A stretch of DNA of 64,000 nucleotides from Brachypterus glaber. Lineage: Eukaryota; Arthropoda; Insecta; Coleoptera; Kateretidae. Below, one piece after another: positions 1-13,666 of this stretch. How positions within the stretch are numbered: the stretch's first letter is position 1; each line of letters begins with the position of its first letter. The DNA lies in NCBI GenBank assembly GCA_958510825.1, contig OY294052.1, positions 9,073,816 through 9,137,815 of the forward strand, read 5' to 3'. The notes beneath the pieces were generated by a model. It did not search any database. It worked only from the letters and a program-made list of their open reading frames with translations, and was not told the DNA's origin. The position numbers and the translations under genes were made by a program.

Positions 1-1234
1 ATTTTGTACTTGTTTTTGTGTTTAATAAGCTCTTTTATGTATCCTTTAATAATTTTGCATATAATGCACATTTTTGCACTGTGATAAAATTCAAATATAA
101 TATTTTTAGGGAAATTTCTTTTTGGGTTGGTATTGAAGACCTAAATTTATGTTTCCTAACGTATTGGACTACTGTCCATTGCAATATTTCCTTTCTTGCT
201 CTCACCAGTTCAATTATAGAATTGTATTGTGTAGTATTATACTATATATTATACATTAAAGAAGTACAATACTTCTTTAGTGTACTGATATTTTGTATTT
301 AATATCCGGGTTTTTGGTTTGACAACTGCATATTGTATCAAATAAATTTTATATCGTATAGAAATTTTGTATTTTATACTTTTAAATCAATATCAATATT
401 TAAAAATATTGACACAGCAACATTTTGTAATAATATTTTTGGAAATATCTATCTGTGTAGGTATGAAATTTCTTTTCACAAGAAAAAAAAAGAATAAAAA
501 TGTGACTAAAATATTTAATTTTGGAGTTGGTGTTTAATGGAATGTAAAAGTAGACAGCTAATTTCCTATTTATTATGGCGACCTGCGGAAACTGTTATTA
601 AAAATGCCTAGTCTTTAATATCATTTATTCATAACTTTCGAAAGCTGTTAAACTTTTGCTCTCTAACCCAGTATGCTTGGAATGTAATTGTTACAGAATA
701 TTTTCATTCTAAAATATTCCAGAAATCCTAATCAAAAAGGTCCCTAAAGGTAGAGTAACGGCCAGAAAATTACCATTCTTTACTAGATTAAAATAGGGTT
801 TTGGGCATACGCACTTTTCGACATCATCTTAGCTGATTTATGTAGATTATTTCATAAAGGTTACAAAGCTACATGTATCTATATTTCCGTATACAGAAAT
901 ATAGGTAATTAGGTTAATGCTCATTTGTATTCTTTATTTAAATAAGGTAAAATTAATACACTCAGAAAATGTCATTCTAATTTTAATACTAAATTTTATT
1001 AGTAAATACATATTTGTTATTTATACCCCACCATTGGTCTTTAATGCTTTACTTGTAATATTAAATACTACAATGTGTGTATTGTATATAAAATTTTGTC
1101 ATACTAACATAGAGACCGTGCCGGTACATTTGGATCCCCACGCAACATGTGTTTGTTAATACTGTAACATTTGGTAAATTATCACAGTTATAGTTTAGTA
1201 TACTTTAAGTTGTAGTTGTTGTGTTATTGCCTTG
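1..1234. other. AT-rich stretch without a recognisable gene
   Basis: Two short frames (18-302, 917-1159) show no family motif, splice context or compositional bias and look like chance reading frames. The only structure seen is a short stem at about 257-282, where TAAAGAAGTA is followed by its complement TACTTCTTTA. Confidence 0.6.
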
Positions 1235-1300
1235 ATTCACAATCTCTGCATGCCACCGAGAAACATTATTTCTCGTCCTTGGATCATAATATACTATTTT
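1235..1300. repeat. Fragment of a palindromic repeat also found near 37.8 and 38.6 kb
   Basis: The segment contains GATTCACAATCTC, then ACCGAGAAA, then CTTGGATCATAATATACTAT. The first two parts resemble the stem at 37803-37870; the last part recurs at about 38612-38632. This indicates one dispersed element with several copies here. Confidence 0.5.
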
Positions 1301-1470
1301 TGAAAACAAAAAAAAATGAAAAAAAAAATAATTAAAAAAAATTAAAATTTTCAAAAAAACAATTTCAAAACTAAAATTTCAAAATTTTTTTCTTTATTTT
1401 CTTTTTGCATAAAACAAAAAAAAATTGACTTTAATCATTTATGATAGCCTTTTTTTTTATTTTTAAAAAA

Positions 1471-1868
1471 GTTTAACCCCCATAACTTTTTTGTTGTTCT
1501 GGGGATTACTTTCAATATTGGTGAAATTGATCTAATAAAAGAATTTAAAAAAGTTTAACCCCCATAACCTTTTTGTTTTTGGGATGATTACTTCTAAAAT
1601 TGGTAGAAATGATCCTTATAATAATTTTTCCTGAAGAAGATACGTTATTCTGAATTTTCTTTCAGCTTTTTTCGATTTTTTTAAAAGTTTAACCCCCACA
1701 TAACTTTTTTGTTTTTGGAGGAATTACTTTCCAAAACAATAGCGATATTATCCCAGTAGAATTTGATTTTTCCTAAAAATTTCAAGTCGATTGGATTATT
1801 CATTCTTGAGTTATCGTGTTCACAAAAATAGTGACATCAGACAGATAGACAGACAGACGAACATTTCA
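1471..1868. repeat. Internal repeat (TTTAACCCCCATAAC three times) ending in a GACAGACAGAC segment
   Basis: GTTTAACCCCC(A)CATAAC occurs near 1471, 1553 and 1687, each time followed by a TTTTTTGTT run. The block ends in a segment from 1781 to 1868 that recurs at 54151-54235, including TTATCGTGTTC and a run of GACAGAC. It is a dispersed repeat of unknown class whose end abuts the (AAT)n tract. Confidence 0.5.
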
Positions 1869-1870
1869 AA

Positions 1871-3116
<1,246 letters not shown>

Positions 3117-3219
3117 ACAGACTTAGATGAAGTGAATTCTTCTTTAAGTTTGGTAATCACTGATTATATGTACTTTATTACACTTATACTGTACATATAC
3201 TTGATAAAATTAATTAAAT

Positions 3220-3220
<1 letters not shown>

Positions 3221-3261
<41 letters not shown>
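3221..3261 (+). repeat. (TAA)n tail of the R2-like LINE
   Basis: ATAATAAT units follow the 3' untranslated segment about 105 bp after the stop. With the (AAT)n tract at 1871-1990, the LINE fragment is bounded on both sides by the same trinucleotide repeat. Confidence 0.85.
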
Positions 3262-3262
<1 letters not shown>

Positions 3263-3545
3263 TAATAAATGGAGTAATAACTAGATAAATGGACAGCCAA
3301 ATTTTGCAAAGGGGAGCCTTTTTATGTAACGGTACACATTTTATGGTTTAATCATAAAACGAATTTGTTTATCTTCTAAGGAATTGCAAAGTGAAAGATT
3401 TATTTCAAGTAAATGCATAAAGAAAACTATTAAGGACATAAATTTTAAGGTATAACATAAGGCTTAGACGGGTTACATATATGTCAAAATAAAATTTAAA
3501 TTGAGTTTATAAAATATGCTTCTCGTTATTTATTAGTTGACTATA

Positions 3546-3866
3546 CAGGGTTATTCAGAAATAAGTTCGGGAAACTTAAGAGGTGATTCCACGTTAAAAA
3601 ATATGAAAAATATTCCTATAAGCCCTAAGGGAGCTGCGGCCCTTCGAAGATGGACATTAAATGGGGAACAAAAAAAGAAACAATAAAATTTTAATTCTGC
3701 AGGGTATAAGAGTTATTAATTAAAAACCTTATTTTTATTATAATTTTAAAGAGCCGTAGCTCCCTTAGGACTCATTTCCGGACCAACCTTTATAGGAGCT
3801 TTTTTTCATATTTTTTAATGTAGAATTACCTCTTAAATTTCTAGAACTTATTTCTGAATAACCCTG
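3546..3866. mobile_element. Foldback/MITE, CAGGGTTATTC family, 321 bp
   Basis: The terminal inverted repeats begin CAGGGTTATTCAGAAATAAG and run about 100 bp inward, including GGGAGCT(G/A)CGGC. TA precedes the left end; the right flank is TT, so the duplication is degraded. The family recurs at 39942-40661 and as pieces at 6602-6736 and about 45575-45605. The TA target suggests a Tc1/mariner-type transposase in trans. It carries no coding sequence. Confidence 0.85.
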
Positions 3867-3919
3867 TTCATATAAATATTTTTTCTATCTATAAATACAA
3901 GGTGTTACCATCATTGGTG

Positions 3920-4310
3920 ATGCGTGGGATAGGTGGGTAGCCTGATACATCGTTTTAAAGCTTATAAAATTATCTATTTAACTATATATATTTTTATTTT
4001 TTAAGATTTTAATTTTTTAATTTTTTGTTGATAAAAAACGCGACTTTTTAAGTTTTTTTTTTGGTAACTTTTATTTATAAAAATTAAAATTAGTTTAAAA
4101 GTATAATTTACGTTTTTGCAACATAAAATAATTAATGTTTCAAAAATTGTTTAATTTTTTTAAAGAAATGTTGATGAAAATACCATTTTTTAACCCTATT
4201 TTAAACCCCCAAAAAAAATAAAAAAAAATAAAAAATTTATATGATTTAATAGATAATTTTATAATCTTTGAAGTGATGTATCACACGGTCCCCCTTCCCA
4301 TTTAAGAAAA
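3920..4310. repeat. Imperfect foldback repeat
   Basis: GGGTAGCCTGATACATCG followed by TTTTAAAGCTTATAAAATTA (from about 3936) is answered by the inverted form, TAATTTTATAATCTTTGAAG with TGATGTATCACACGGTCCCC, at about 4250-4292. A half copy lies near 59988-60040. The centre is AT-rich and non-coding. Confidence 0.6.
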
Positions 4311-4483
4311 TGGCCCACTTTTAAGAGCTAAAAGTATCAAGTATATGTGAAAAGATAGTTTGGGATGTTTTATTTAATTGTTTAAAATTTGAAGTCGATA
4401 TCCCAACTGGTTCAAAAGTTAAGAGGGGGGTTGGCTATTGGATCGCAGGGTATATATTTTTTAAATTTACAATAAAGGTTTTT

Positions 4484-5165
4484 TCTACGACTTCTTTAGA
4501 ATTTAAGCAAATACACACATTTTTCAAACACAGAATTAATCCATTATCTCTAGATACGGTATGAATATTCCGTATCAAGTGTTAGAATGAGCACATATAG
4601 TGCCATCTCTTGTTTATAAAAGTAAAGAAAAGTGTAGCAAAATTAGCAAAAATATATATATTTCACCATGAAATATTGAATAATTTAATGCAATTTAAAG
4701 TTTTGTGTTAAAATTACATAAAGTTTATTAGTTTTTCTTAAGATTTGACCAGTTTTTTATCAATTTAGTTCAAAAAATTAAAACTGCTCCATCTATTGTT
4801 AAATATTTAAACCTGATATCTGTCACAATAATCTGACATAACCTTCAACTTTTGCATTATAATTTGTAAATATGTGCTAAAATTATATAAAAATCTTTTT
4901 TAAGTACTGATTTGATAAAATTAATAAATAACATTAATTGCTTTATTTAAAAATATATGTTTTGTTGCTTTACAATGTCGAGTCACAAAAAAAATTGTTT
5001 TTAACCTTGTCCGCAGTTGAAAGTCACACAGTGTTTCATATTTGCAGTTGAAGAAAAAGTATAGTCTACAACACCGTCATACTCGCCTGCCGGCTCGTAT
5101 GACAAACTTTCCGCTCGCGCGGAATATTGCCTATTCCATACTAGTTATAGAATATACTATTCTGC
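4484..5165 (+). repeat. Satellite-like repeat unit (CTACGAC ... ACTAGTTATAGAATATAC), copy 1
   Basis: The unit starts TTTCTACGACT, passes TAGATACGGTATGAATATTC, contains GCCGGCTCGTATGACAAAC and ends CATACTAGTTATAGAATATA. Inverted and direct relatives are at 47830-49036 and 49484-49956. In the second copy the end of one unit runs straight into the start of the next, so it can occur in tandem. Confidence 0.8.
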
Positions 5166-5235
5166 ATGAAGGTCCAAATTTAATCTAATTTTATATTGTA
5201 ATTTGTTAAACCTTTTTCGAGTTATTGTCAACATA

Positions 5236-6042
5236 CAGTGCGTGCATTAAGTCTGTAATCACCCGATTAACTTTTTAGTTACAAGTAAAACACAAAACCC
5301 TCGGATAGGTCGATTTTTATTTTTAATTTTGCAAATTATGGTGTAATAAACTTTTTTTTTTTCAAATAGCAACCTACCCCTTGTGACACTTCGTTGGAAA
5401 GGTAATTTAATAAGCTTTCCAACGGTGTATAATAAAGCCTAATTTGGTAAAGGGCTAATGATAAAATGCACAATTTAGTTTATTATAAAGACATGTAAAG
5501 TATAACTTTAGTTCACTATAAATGTTCAAATTTATGTCCTTCAGCTCTTTGACAGTGGACAGTAAAAAAACGGGATTAAAATCGATTAAATAGTAAACAT
5601 AAAATTGGTCAATAAAAAGAAAAAAAATTGCATTTTTCAACAGGGTATAAAATATTACAATAAGTTTAAAACAACCTTATTTAGATTCTCAGGAAGGTGC
5701 CAAGTAGGAAATAGGGCAACAATTACCATATTATGCGTAATATGTCACACAAACAATGTTTAAATAAAACATGCGTTTTTTCATAGACAAACAAATTAGG
5801 TTTTATCATACACTGTTGGAAAGCTTATTAAATTACCTTTCCAATGATGTATCACAAGGGGTAGGTTGCTATTTGAAAAAAAAAGTTGGGGGGTGAGGGT
5901 GCAAGGGGGTGCCAATTTTGATAACTTTTTTTAGACCAAAATTTGCAGAATTAAAAATATAAATCGACCTGTCTGAGGATTTTTGTATTTTACTTGTAAC
6001 TAAAAAGTTATTCGAGTGATTCCAGACTTAATGCACGCACTG
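5236..6042. mobile_element. TA-flanked foldback transposon, 807 bp
   Basis: Terminal inverted repeats start CAGTGCGTGCATTAAGTCTG at both ends, with TA on each side (5234-5235 and 6043-6044). The arms extend about 200 bp and include CCTACCCCTTGTGA and GGAAAGGTAATTTAATAAGC. The short minus frame in the middle (5455-5640) is not transposase-like, so this is a non-autonomous mariner/Tc1-type element. Confidence 0.9.
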
Positions 6043-8087
6043 TATATATAGTTCTTAAAGTAAGTTGACAAGTATAAAGGGTTGGGGTAAATTACAATCA
6101 TTTCTTCCTTCCTTTGAAAATTCCTTACATATCCTAACTTGTCTTCAACTATTGTCATTGTACAGTATACATTAGCATTAAAAGTTAAACAACAATACTA
6201 AACAAGAATTTATAACACTAAAAAAGTTTTAAAACTATAAAATTTTATTTAGTAAAAATAACACAGTCCCAGATAAAAAAATAATTTCAATTAATTTTAA
6301 CTAAACTGTATTTTTCTAATGTATTTTTGTGCCCTAAAAAAGAATTTGACAATAAAAGCTTTCTTACCCCAAACTTTTTTAAAAAACTCCTTTAAAAAAT
6401 GTCGTATTAAAACGTATTAAAACACATTCAGTCGATTCCAAATGCGTTTGGACTTTAAAAATCCTTTTTAGCACAAAAAATTAAATAATCAAAACCTTAG
6501 AAAAATTGTTTTGGTGAAGAATACTTTAGTGCTCAGTTTTAAATCAAGAATTATCCTGCCGCATTAAAATTTTATTGATGTTCTTATTTGTTCCGCCTTT
6601 AATATGTCATCTTCGAAGGGCCGTAGCTCCCATTAGGGCTCATTTCCTGACCACCCTTTATAGAAACTTTTTTACATATTTTTGGTCGTAGAATCAGCTC
6701 TTAAATTTTGGCATGGAGTTACTGATCACCCTGTATAAAGGTTCTGGTATTCTCTTTGTAGATGTTTCTATACTTTTTACAGTTTTTTGAAAAACCGAAA
6801 GTCAGCCTGATTTTGTATTGCCAAATTCGTTTTCAGAGTTCAAAAAAACATATAGTCCGGTTAAAAGTAATTAAGCTTATTTTTTTGTGGGACTGTATAA
6901 TTTGATTTATTTTTATTGCATTATTGCATTTCTTGACTTTTTGAATGGTAAAGGATCTAATTTTAATAAAAAAATATGATTTGTTTTTTGTTCTCTATGC
7001 ATATAATATACCATATTATGGTAATTATTATTATTCTATTATAGTCATTGACAAAGTCATTGTTATAGACATTGTAAAGGTAAATAGGTAACATAAAAAT
7101 AAAGAAAAAAATATATTACGCTTACAAACATGGCCTGTGTTTGATATTATATATCAAAGACAGATCGTCCATCAAACATTGAAAAACTAGTTTTAACTAA
7201 AATTGTGAACGAATAGGACCTTGTTTTTTGTTTTGTTTTAGAAGACAAGCAATTATTTTCAATATTGACATTTTTATCTACTATTCACATTATATTATGT
7301 TATAGTAACTTGTAATATTCACATTATATATTATAGTGATTATTTTTTAACGTTTTTATCAACTAATCATTTAACATTATTTCTGATCACGTGTTTATTT
7401 CTGTCCAATTATATTACAGTTATATAGTGAGAATCTTTGTAGTATTTTGTTTTTCAGTATTTCTCTTTTACAACAAAATTTCATACCTAAAACTAATTAA
7501 TAAATAATTAAATGTGAATGTATTACTATTTATAATTATTTTTCTTACTTTAGTATTTACCAAAAAATACCACAATATATTGTTTTTATAAAATCAATTA
7601 ACAGTTTTTCTAGGTCAACTTTTTAATATGAACGAGTTTTTAATATGGCGGTACCGGCCTAGTCAGTCAGTGACTTAACTTTTGATATAACCATAATTTG
7701 CAATTTAATCTGGTAAATCCATTACTATTTGTGTAAAACAAAATGGTTACATATTTTTCTAGCTAAAACAATGTCAAATTTTAAAAGAAATTTATCTCTG
7801 AAATAATGTATTTTAGTTTTTATTCATGTATGTATGTGATTGATGATGTGATTGACTCTATCCTCTTAAAAAATAATTACCCAAGTAATTTATTTACAGA
7901 ATTTCAGAATATATATATATTTTTTTGAAGCCTGGACTGTAAAATAAAAGCAGCTACAATAACATGTACCCGATTGACAAGATCGTCTCTAACATAAGTA
8001 CACAATATATTTTACACTTTAATGCAAACCTTGTGTATGCCGTTATTATAAAATGGTCGTTATATCGGTGATAAATTTTCCGGGAAC
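6043..8087. other. AT-rich intergenic or intronic sequence
   Basis: No gene seen. Apart from the partial foldback element at 6602-6736 it is low-complexity AT-rich sequence with an (AT)n run near 7910. Confidence 0.55.
6602..6736. repeat. Single arm of the CAGGGTTATTC-type foldback family
   Basis: GGGCCGTAGCTCCC, GGGCTCATTTCC, CCTTTATAG and TCACCCTGTA match, in order, the right arm of the element at 3546-3866. No left partner is visible nearby. Confidence 0.7.
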
Positions 8088-8345
8088 AAGAAATCAATGG
8101 GCAAACATTGAAAGCATTTGTGCAAAAGTGGCGTAAATGATCTTTTTTGATTTTTGCTGTTTTCGACTGATAGAACACTATCGTAATCAATAAATTTTTC
8201 TCTAACCTTGCTGAAAATCTCTCTCCAAACAAGAAATCAATGGGCAAACATTGAAAGCGTTTGTGCATTTTATTTTTTCGGTTTTACGCTCATAGAACAC
8301 TATCGTAATCAATAAATTTTTCTCTAACCTTGCTAAAATCTTTTT
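8088..8345. repeat. Two-copy tandem duplication, period about 143 bp
   Basis: AAGAAATCAATGGGCAAACA begins at 8088 and again at 8231. Both are followed by ACACTATCGTAATCAATAAA and TTTTTCTCTAACCTTGCT. The units differ by a small indel and point changes. The minus-strand frame across it is a by-product. Confidence 0.85.
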
Positions 8346-8895
8346 AAGTATATTCCCAAAAGTAATTATGCAAATTTTAAACCTTTGAATAAAACTCTCA
8401 AACCCAGTATTTCCTCTTTTTTTAAACCTGCAACACCAATTAAAAAAACAGACCTATTATTTCATAATTCGTGACATATAACAAAAAAAAAACTAATTAT
8501 CGATCTATAGATCTGTCTGTCTACCTTAAAAAAAAGCAGGTTAAAATTTTTATCAAAGCTTTTTTCTTTGAATATCTCGGCGAGGATTGCTTATGGATAA
8601 TACAAGGGTTTTCAGAAATTTTTATATCTGTTTAAAAAGTGACAATTTTTACATTTTATTCTGAAAATTTTTATCCTGGTTAGCAATTTACATCGCGTGT
8701 GATGTGATGTTATAACTACACAGGCCCCAATCGCCAGTGAACCCCAACGTCGCATTCAGCCATGATGCTATCACACCACATCCACATGAGATTTGAATTT
8801 CTCCCCTTGCTACAAAAAAATAGTTTCAATGTAAGAATATTGACAATAAAACTATAAATTCAATTACAGACGACCCCTATTACAACGGTGTATTG

Positions 8896-9080
8896 GACTG
8901 AAGGCTCGTTACCGTAGTAAATACTAAACATTTTTGCTTATATGGAATCCCACTGGTTGTTACAGTTACTAGAACTATAACAACGTTAACTGTAACAACC
9001 AGCGAATGTTAACTAAACTTTCGTTGGGGTCCATATAAGCAAAAACGTTTAGTATTTACTACGGCAACGAGCTCTCAGTG
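8896..9080. mobile_element. Palindromic MITE of the CACTGAGA family
   Basis: The arms TAGTAAATACTAAACATTTT and AAAACGTTTAGTATTTACTA face each other around GGTTGTTACAGTT/AACTGTAACAACC. It is closely related to the TA-flanked element at 20161-20348; the left terminus here is degraded. Confidence 0.75.
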
Positions 9081-9184
9081 TGTCTTTTTTACGAGTAGGT
9101 CTATAGGTATACCTATGGGTATTAAATTCAATATAATAACATAATTATTAATGCTGCAATAATTTCTTGTAATCACTTTTAATG

Positions 9185-9282
9185 AAAAGGTATGTAATTA
9201 CTTTTAAAAGGTAATAACTTCTAATTAAAAGGTAATTACTTCTAATTAAAAGGTAATTACTTCTAATTAAAAGGTAATATCT
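9185..9282. repeat. Short 21-bp tandem repeat
   Basis: AAAAGGTAATTACTTCTAATT is repeated about four times, with small changes in the outer units. Confidence 0.85.
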
Positions 9283-9576
9283 CAGAATTTTGAAAAGGTC
9301 ACTTGGACCATTCTTGCACTATACGCTTCATTTATAATCCGAGAACCCTCAATATTCAAACATTTAATTTTCATTTTAACGTGCCTTCAACAAAGTGTTT
9401 GACCACATAGATTTATCAGAATCTAATTTTAAATTTCTCGTTTACTTAAAAGTGATATTAAAATATTGAACATTGGCCGTGAAAATATACAGGGTGTCCT
9501 ATAATTTATACACAGTAAACCTCCGTTATTATAACATAAAAATGTGTACATACAAAATAGTGTATTATGCAACTAG

Positions 9577-10622
9577 TATACTATACAAGGAGTACCTCAA
9601 GGCTCCCCACTATCACCACTGCTTTTCAACATTTACATCTTTAATATATTAGGAAAAAACAAGAATACCAAAGAACAGTATATAATCCAATTTGCGGACG
9701 ACACAGGTTTAGTCTCACATCACAAAAATCTCCAGACATGCATCTTCAATCTCCAAAATTTGACAAATAAGCTTATGGAATGGTTTAAATCATGGAGAAT
9801 GAACATTAACCCTCAAAAATCACAGCTAATAATTTTCAACCACAATATTAACGAAAATTCACTAACCATAACGCTTAATAACCACAGAATAAAACCACAA
9901 CCGATTGTCAAGTATCTAGGAGTCTTTCTGGACAGCAAGCTTAACCTCAATTACCACACAAAAATGGCCAAAAACAATGCTACCAAGAGAAGTAAACTGT
10001 TTAGAAAGATTACCTACAGAAATAACGAAATGGAATTGGAGAATGCAGTTATAATATATCAAACAATATGCAGACCATTACTGGAATACGCCGCACCAAT
10101 TTTGACAAACCTCAGAAGCCCAGCAATTAAAAACCTCAAAACAGCAGAAACCATATCCCTTAGATGTCTCACTAAAATGCGAAACCAGAATAACCCGCTC
10201 CACAACCCAACCAATGAGGACCTGTACGCTAAAACAGGAGTAACGCCGATAGTGGAAAGACTGGCAACATTAGCACAAAACTTTGCAAAAAAGAACAGCA
10301 ATATGAATAAGTTAGAGAACTGTCACACCAGAGAACCAGGAACGAGATCACGCCACAAATACCCGGAAAAAACCATATTTGAAATCCTGAAAGAATGGAA
10401 TGAAAATGAAAATTAGATTAGTTTTTTTTTCAAAACAATTATTTTTTTTTTACAAAACATTTATCTATTTATTTTTTTTTTTTTTTAACAAAACATTTAT
10501 TTTTTTGATATATATATATATATATATAATACATATTGTAATTTAAAATTGTACCCAAGCTGAAGGACTTCGGTCGATGGCTAATTGTGAAAACAATAAA
10601 AAGCATTTACTACTACTATTGC
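9577..10622 (+). pseudogene. Jockey-like LINE, 3' fragment with reverse transcriptase C-terminal half
   Basis: The frame is open from 9577 (just after a stop) to the TAG at 10416. It begins in the reverse transcriptase with QGVPQGSPLSPLLFNIY, then the catalytic FADDTG, then KYLGVFLDSKLNLNYHTK and the downstream thumb region (RPLLEYAAPI). The N-terminal part, endonuclease and ORF1 are missing, as in a dead-on-arrival 5'-truncated insertion; the retained frame has no internal stop. The 3' UTR ends with AATAAA at 10595-10600 and a short TAC repeat. It lies upstream of the first neuroligin exon seen, in the same orientation, so it is probably intronic. Jockey superfamily is a confident call; the exact clade is not. 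Confidence 0.88.
10508..10528. repeat. (TA)n dinucleotide repeat in the LINE 3' UTR
   Basis: About ten TA units between two T-rich runs, just before the polyadenylation signal of the Jockey-like LINE. Confidence 0.85.
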
Positions 10623-11016
10623 TATTAACTCCAAATATTAGTTAAAAATATAATTTTACCAATAAGCTAAAACAAGTTAGTAGTTGCCTTAATTTTTCTT
10701 TTTTCACTATTAATCGTTATAAATAAATAATGAGTTACTTGCACGTGCCTACTATTTTTTATTGATTTGTCCAGCATCCATGCATTGGAAAACTTTTAAA
10801 AATTTTTGGACTGCAGAGGTTTTCCCCTGTACCCTTCAAATGAGTGCAATGTTTTTTTTGGTTGTCAAGTAAAAAAGCATTGACAAAGGTTTATAAAATT
10901 CTAAGTGGGACCAAAATTACTTTTAATTTCTGTCAACAGACCAAATTATAAAATAAATAAATAAATATTAGCTGTCAGAAAACAAAAAGAATAACTATAA
11001 TTTTCTTTGTTTGTAG

Positions 11017-11166
11017 GAAACCGTCCGGAGAGAAGAGATCATTACCGAGGACATAAAATGTCACTTTGGTTAAATCTAATACCTCAACTACATAGACCAG
11101 GAGAAGGCGATGACATTTCTATGAGACATCATCATTTTCAAGAGGAAGACGATCAGTATTATGACG
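11017..11166 (+). CDS. Nlg: Neuroligin, internal exon: end of cholinesterase-like domain
   Basis: A 150-bp exon bounded by TTTGTAG acceptor and GTAAGT donor. It begins with two bases of a split codon and ends with one (phase 1). The 49 complete codons include RPERRDHYRGHKMSLWLNLI followed by PQLHRPGEGDD and MRHHHFQEEDD. Neuroligins are postsynaptic adhesion proteins whose extracellular, catalytically dead cholinesterase-like domain binds neurexin; the HYR..K...WL..IP.LH pattern is the last helix of that domain in the family. The terminal G joins the GG of the next exon to make Gly, so the reading frame continues without a gap. The ATG at 11007 lies in the intron and is not a start. No upstream esterase exons were recognised in the window. 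Confidence 0.9.
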
Positions 11167-12344
11167 GTAAGTTAAATTGCTTTTTGTTATTACACCGGGT
11201 GTCTTATCCAAGGTAAATCAATCGTTATTATTAGAGTATCTATCTATCTGAAATGAAATTTATACCTAAGCATAATTTTCATTACTCTTTCGATCTCTGT
11301 ATTTATGAAAATATCTCTCAAAATAAAATTCAGGAGGATAAAGCTACTGGCAAACTTGTTGTATCTAAGCTTCAATTAAAAAACCGTTTAAAACCTTTAA
11401 TAATACCTAAATTTTCAGTTTCACATTTTTCAAAACCTTAAAAAATAAACTTCCCTCTTTGGTATTCTGTAAATTTTTCTCTTACCTGAAGAAGGTTGTT
11501 CAGGGGTTCTGAGACTATAAAAAGTGACTTGTAATGGGTAGCCTCATTTTAAATGTCATTTAGGTCATCTTTTATTTTTACGTGTTAGCGCCTTCGCCAA
11601 AATTGTAAATTTTTACTCCTTATTCATGTTTTTAACTTTTTCTCACTACCAACAAGGTAAGTTGACATTACCTAATCAAAAAGTCGACAGTAATGGGAAG
11701 TACTATATCGAGCACACTTAGTCTCCGTAACTAAAGACAGAAAAAACGATTTACCGCGCAAGGACACTTACCTCAAGGGGACATCTAGACACAAAAATAC
11801 TATTTATAATTTTATAGTGATTCCATAAAAAAATGATTTCTTAAATTGTCACACATATAAATGTCAAAATATTATTAATAAAATAATATTTTAACTCCTT
11901 GATAGTGAGAAAAACGCAATGCGCCTCTCGTGGGTAGGTTTTTTTCTGTCTTCGGTGTTTATCGATTCGGTCCACAAAATACGACTTCACGCAAAAAAAA
12001 ATTCACTTACTCCTACTAGGAGCGCGAATAACTATTAACCATATAAAATAAAACGGGTAAAAAGTTTTGTAGGTAAATTATTTTTTCTATTTATGTCCTT
12101 ATAAAAATATAAGTCAAAGCTTCCCAAAAAATATTTTATATAGTAACAACTTTATATATAAACTATGTAAATTTTTAAAATATTTTGTAGCATTGTTTTT
12201 AAATTTACACAATAGATTCTGACTGATATTCATGTTATAAATTAAGTTCTATATCCGTACCTCATTCTAAAAATGAAATACTAAAATGTTGGAAACTGAA
12301 ATTTCAATGTACATTAAAAACTAAGAAAAAAATGTTTTGGACAA

Positions 12345-12612
12345 AAAACTGATAAGGCCCCCCGTTTCGCAGAACCCTGGTGAAAATAAGTATACAAAAA
12401 TACATACGAAGATGGGTCTTTTTTTTTAAATTTTAAAATTAGTTTACGTGCAAAACTTTGTTGCTATATCTCAAAGGGTTCCTGAGTTATTAAATAAAAA
12501 TTTGAATTTTTTAGCGACTTTCAAAGAGGCTTAGCTCCCTTAGTTTTTTTCATATTTTATGATGCAGAATCAACCCTTAAAATTTCGAACCCTATTTCAA
12601 ATACACCGTGCA
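12345..12612. repeat. Partial copy of the large foldback family seen at 21227-22213
   Basis: Shared blocks in order are GATAAGGCCCCCCGTTTCGC, CATACGAAGATGGG, TTTGTTGCTATATCTCAAAG and GCTTAGCTCCCTTAG. One terminal arm only, with no TA-flanked end pair. Confidence 0.7.
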
Positions 12613-13299
12613 TAGCTTTATTATTAAATTTTGTTAACAACATGTTGGTAAAATAAAGTTAATGAATAAAAAATTTGCAAACAATTTCAGGTGATCTGTA
12701 CTTCTATTACATAGTAAAGTAGAAAATGAAGCAATGTTTTTATACTATAATCTCAATTTGTAGTAAACTTGTTTGAACGGTAAAGTGATTTAGTAAACTT
12801 TATAAGCTGAAGGTTTTTTCTAGAGAACCTTTATATTCTTGACTTTTTTCTACCACAAATAGATTGGACACTTTTATTCTTTCTTGTCAATGGTTTTTTT
12901 CTTGCTAACGTTAGTGCAACAGTCCTATATCATAATCTTTTAACTAAAAAGTCATAAATCAAAAGGTATTGTCAAATTTTGTTAGGTAGATTTTTGAATT
13001 TAAAAAATAATTTTATTAATATGTCATAGCCCAACTAGCATGGTTGCCGCTACGTGATCATTACCTCGATTGAAACAAATTAAGTAGCGGCGACTTGTTA
13101 CAGAAAGGCTATAATTACTTACGTACACTGATAACAAGGATTTATTTGGATATGGCCATTTAAATTATTTTGTTGAGAGTAATAAATTTTATTTGAGTCA
13201 AGTAAGTACTTAGTTCATGTAAACAAATATTTTAATTTCAAAATGATTTATTAATGGGAACCATTCTTTAATTTTTAAAGGTCAAGTTCTTTTATCTGT

Positions 13300-13426
13300 A
13301 CATTATTTATTTATTTATTTTATATTTAATTTTTTAACCTTTTGTATTTTAAACAGTATTATTTGGTTGACAATATTTCTTTAAGAGACTGATTAATTGT
13401 AAATTTCTTTCTTTTTTATGAAATAA
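13300..13426 (+). mobile_element. Probable 3' terminus of a non-LTR retrotransposon
   Basis: An AT-rich stretch ending TTTTTTATGAAATAAATTCT, that is an AATAAA followed directly by short tandem repeats. CR1/Jockey-type LINEs often end in such tandem repeats rather than poly(A). No coding part is left, so the class is inferred from the tail alone. Confidence 0.45.
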
Positions 13427-13666
13427 ATTCTATTCTATTCTATTCTATTCTATTCTATTCTATTCTATTCTATTCTATTCTATTCTATTCTATTCTATTC
13501 TATTCTATTCTATTCTATTCTATTCTATTCTATTCTATTCTATTCTATTCTATTCTATTCTATTCTATTCTATTCTATTCTATTCTATTCTATTCTATTC
13601 TATTCTATTCTATTCTATTCTATTCTATTCTATTCTATTCTATTCTATTCTATTCTATTCTATTCT
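13427..13666. repeat. (ATTCT)n pentanucleotide microsatellite, about 48 units
   Basis: Essentially perfect ATTCT units for 240 bp within the neuroligin intron, with the only variant (ATTCTACTC) at the right edge. The purity suggests recent expansion. Confidence 0.95.

Noticed and set aside
5455..5640. Minus-strand 61-residue frame
   Set aside because: Lies in the centre of a foldback element and shows no transposase motif.
7954..8268. Minus-strand 104-residue frame
   Set aside because: Spans a tandem duplication, and the residues repeat with it; no family features.
10059..10301. Minus-strand frame opposite the Jockey-like LINE
   Set aside because: Antisense shadow of the reverse transcriptase frame.
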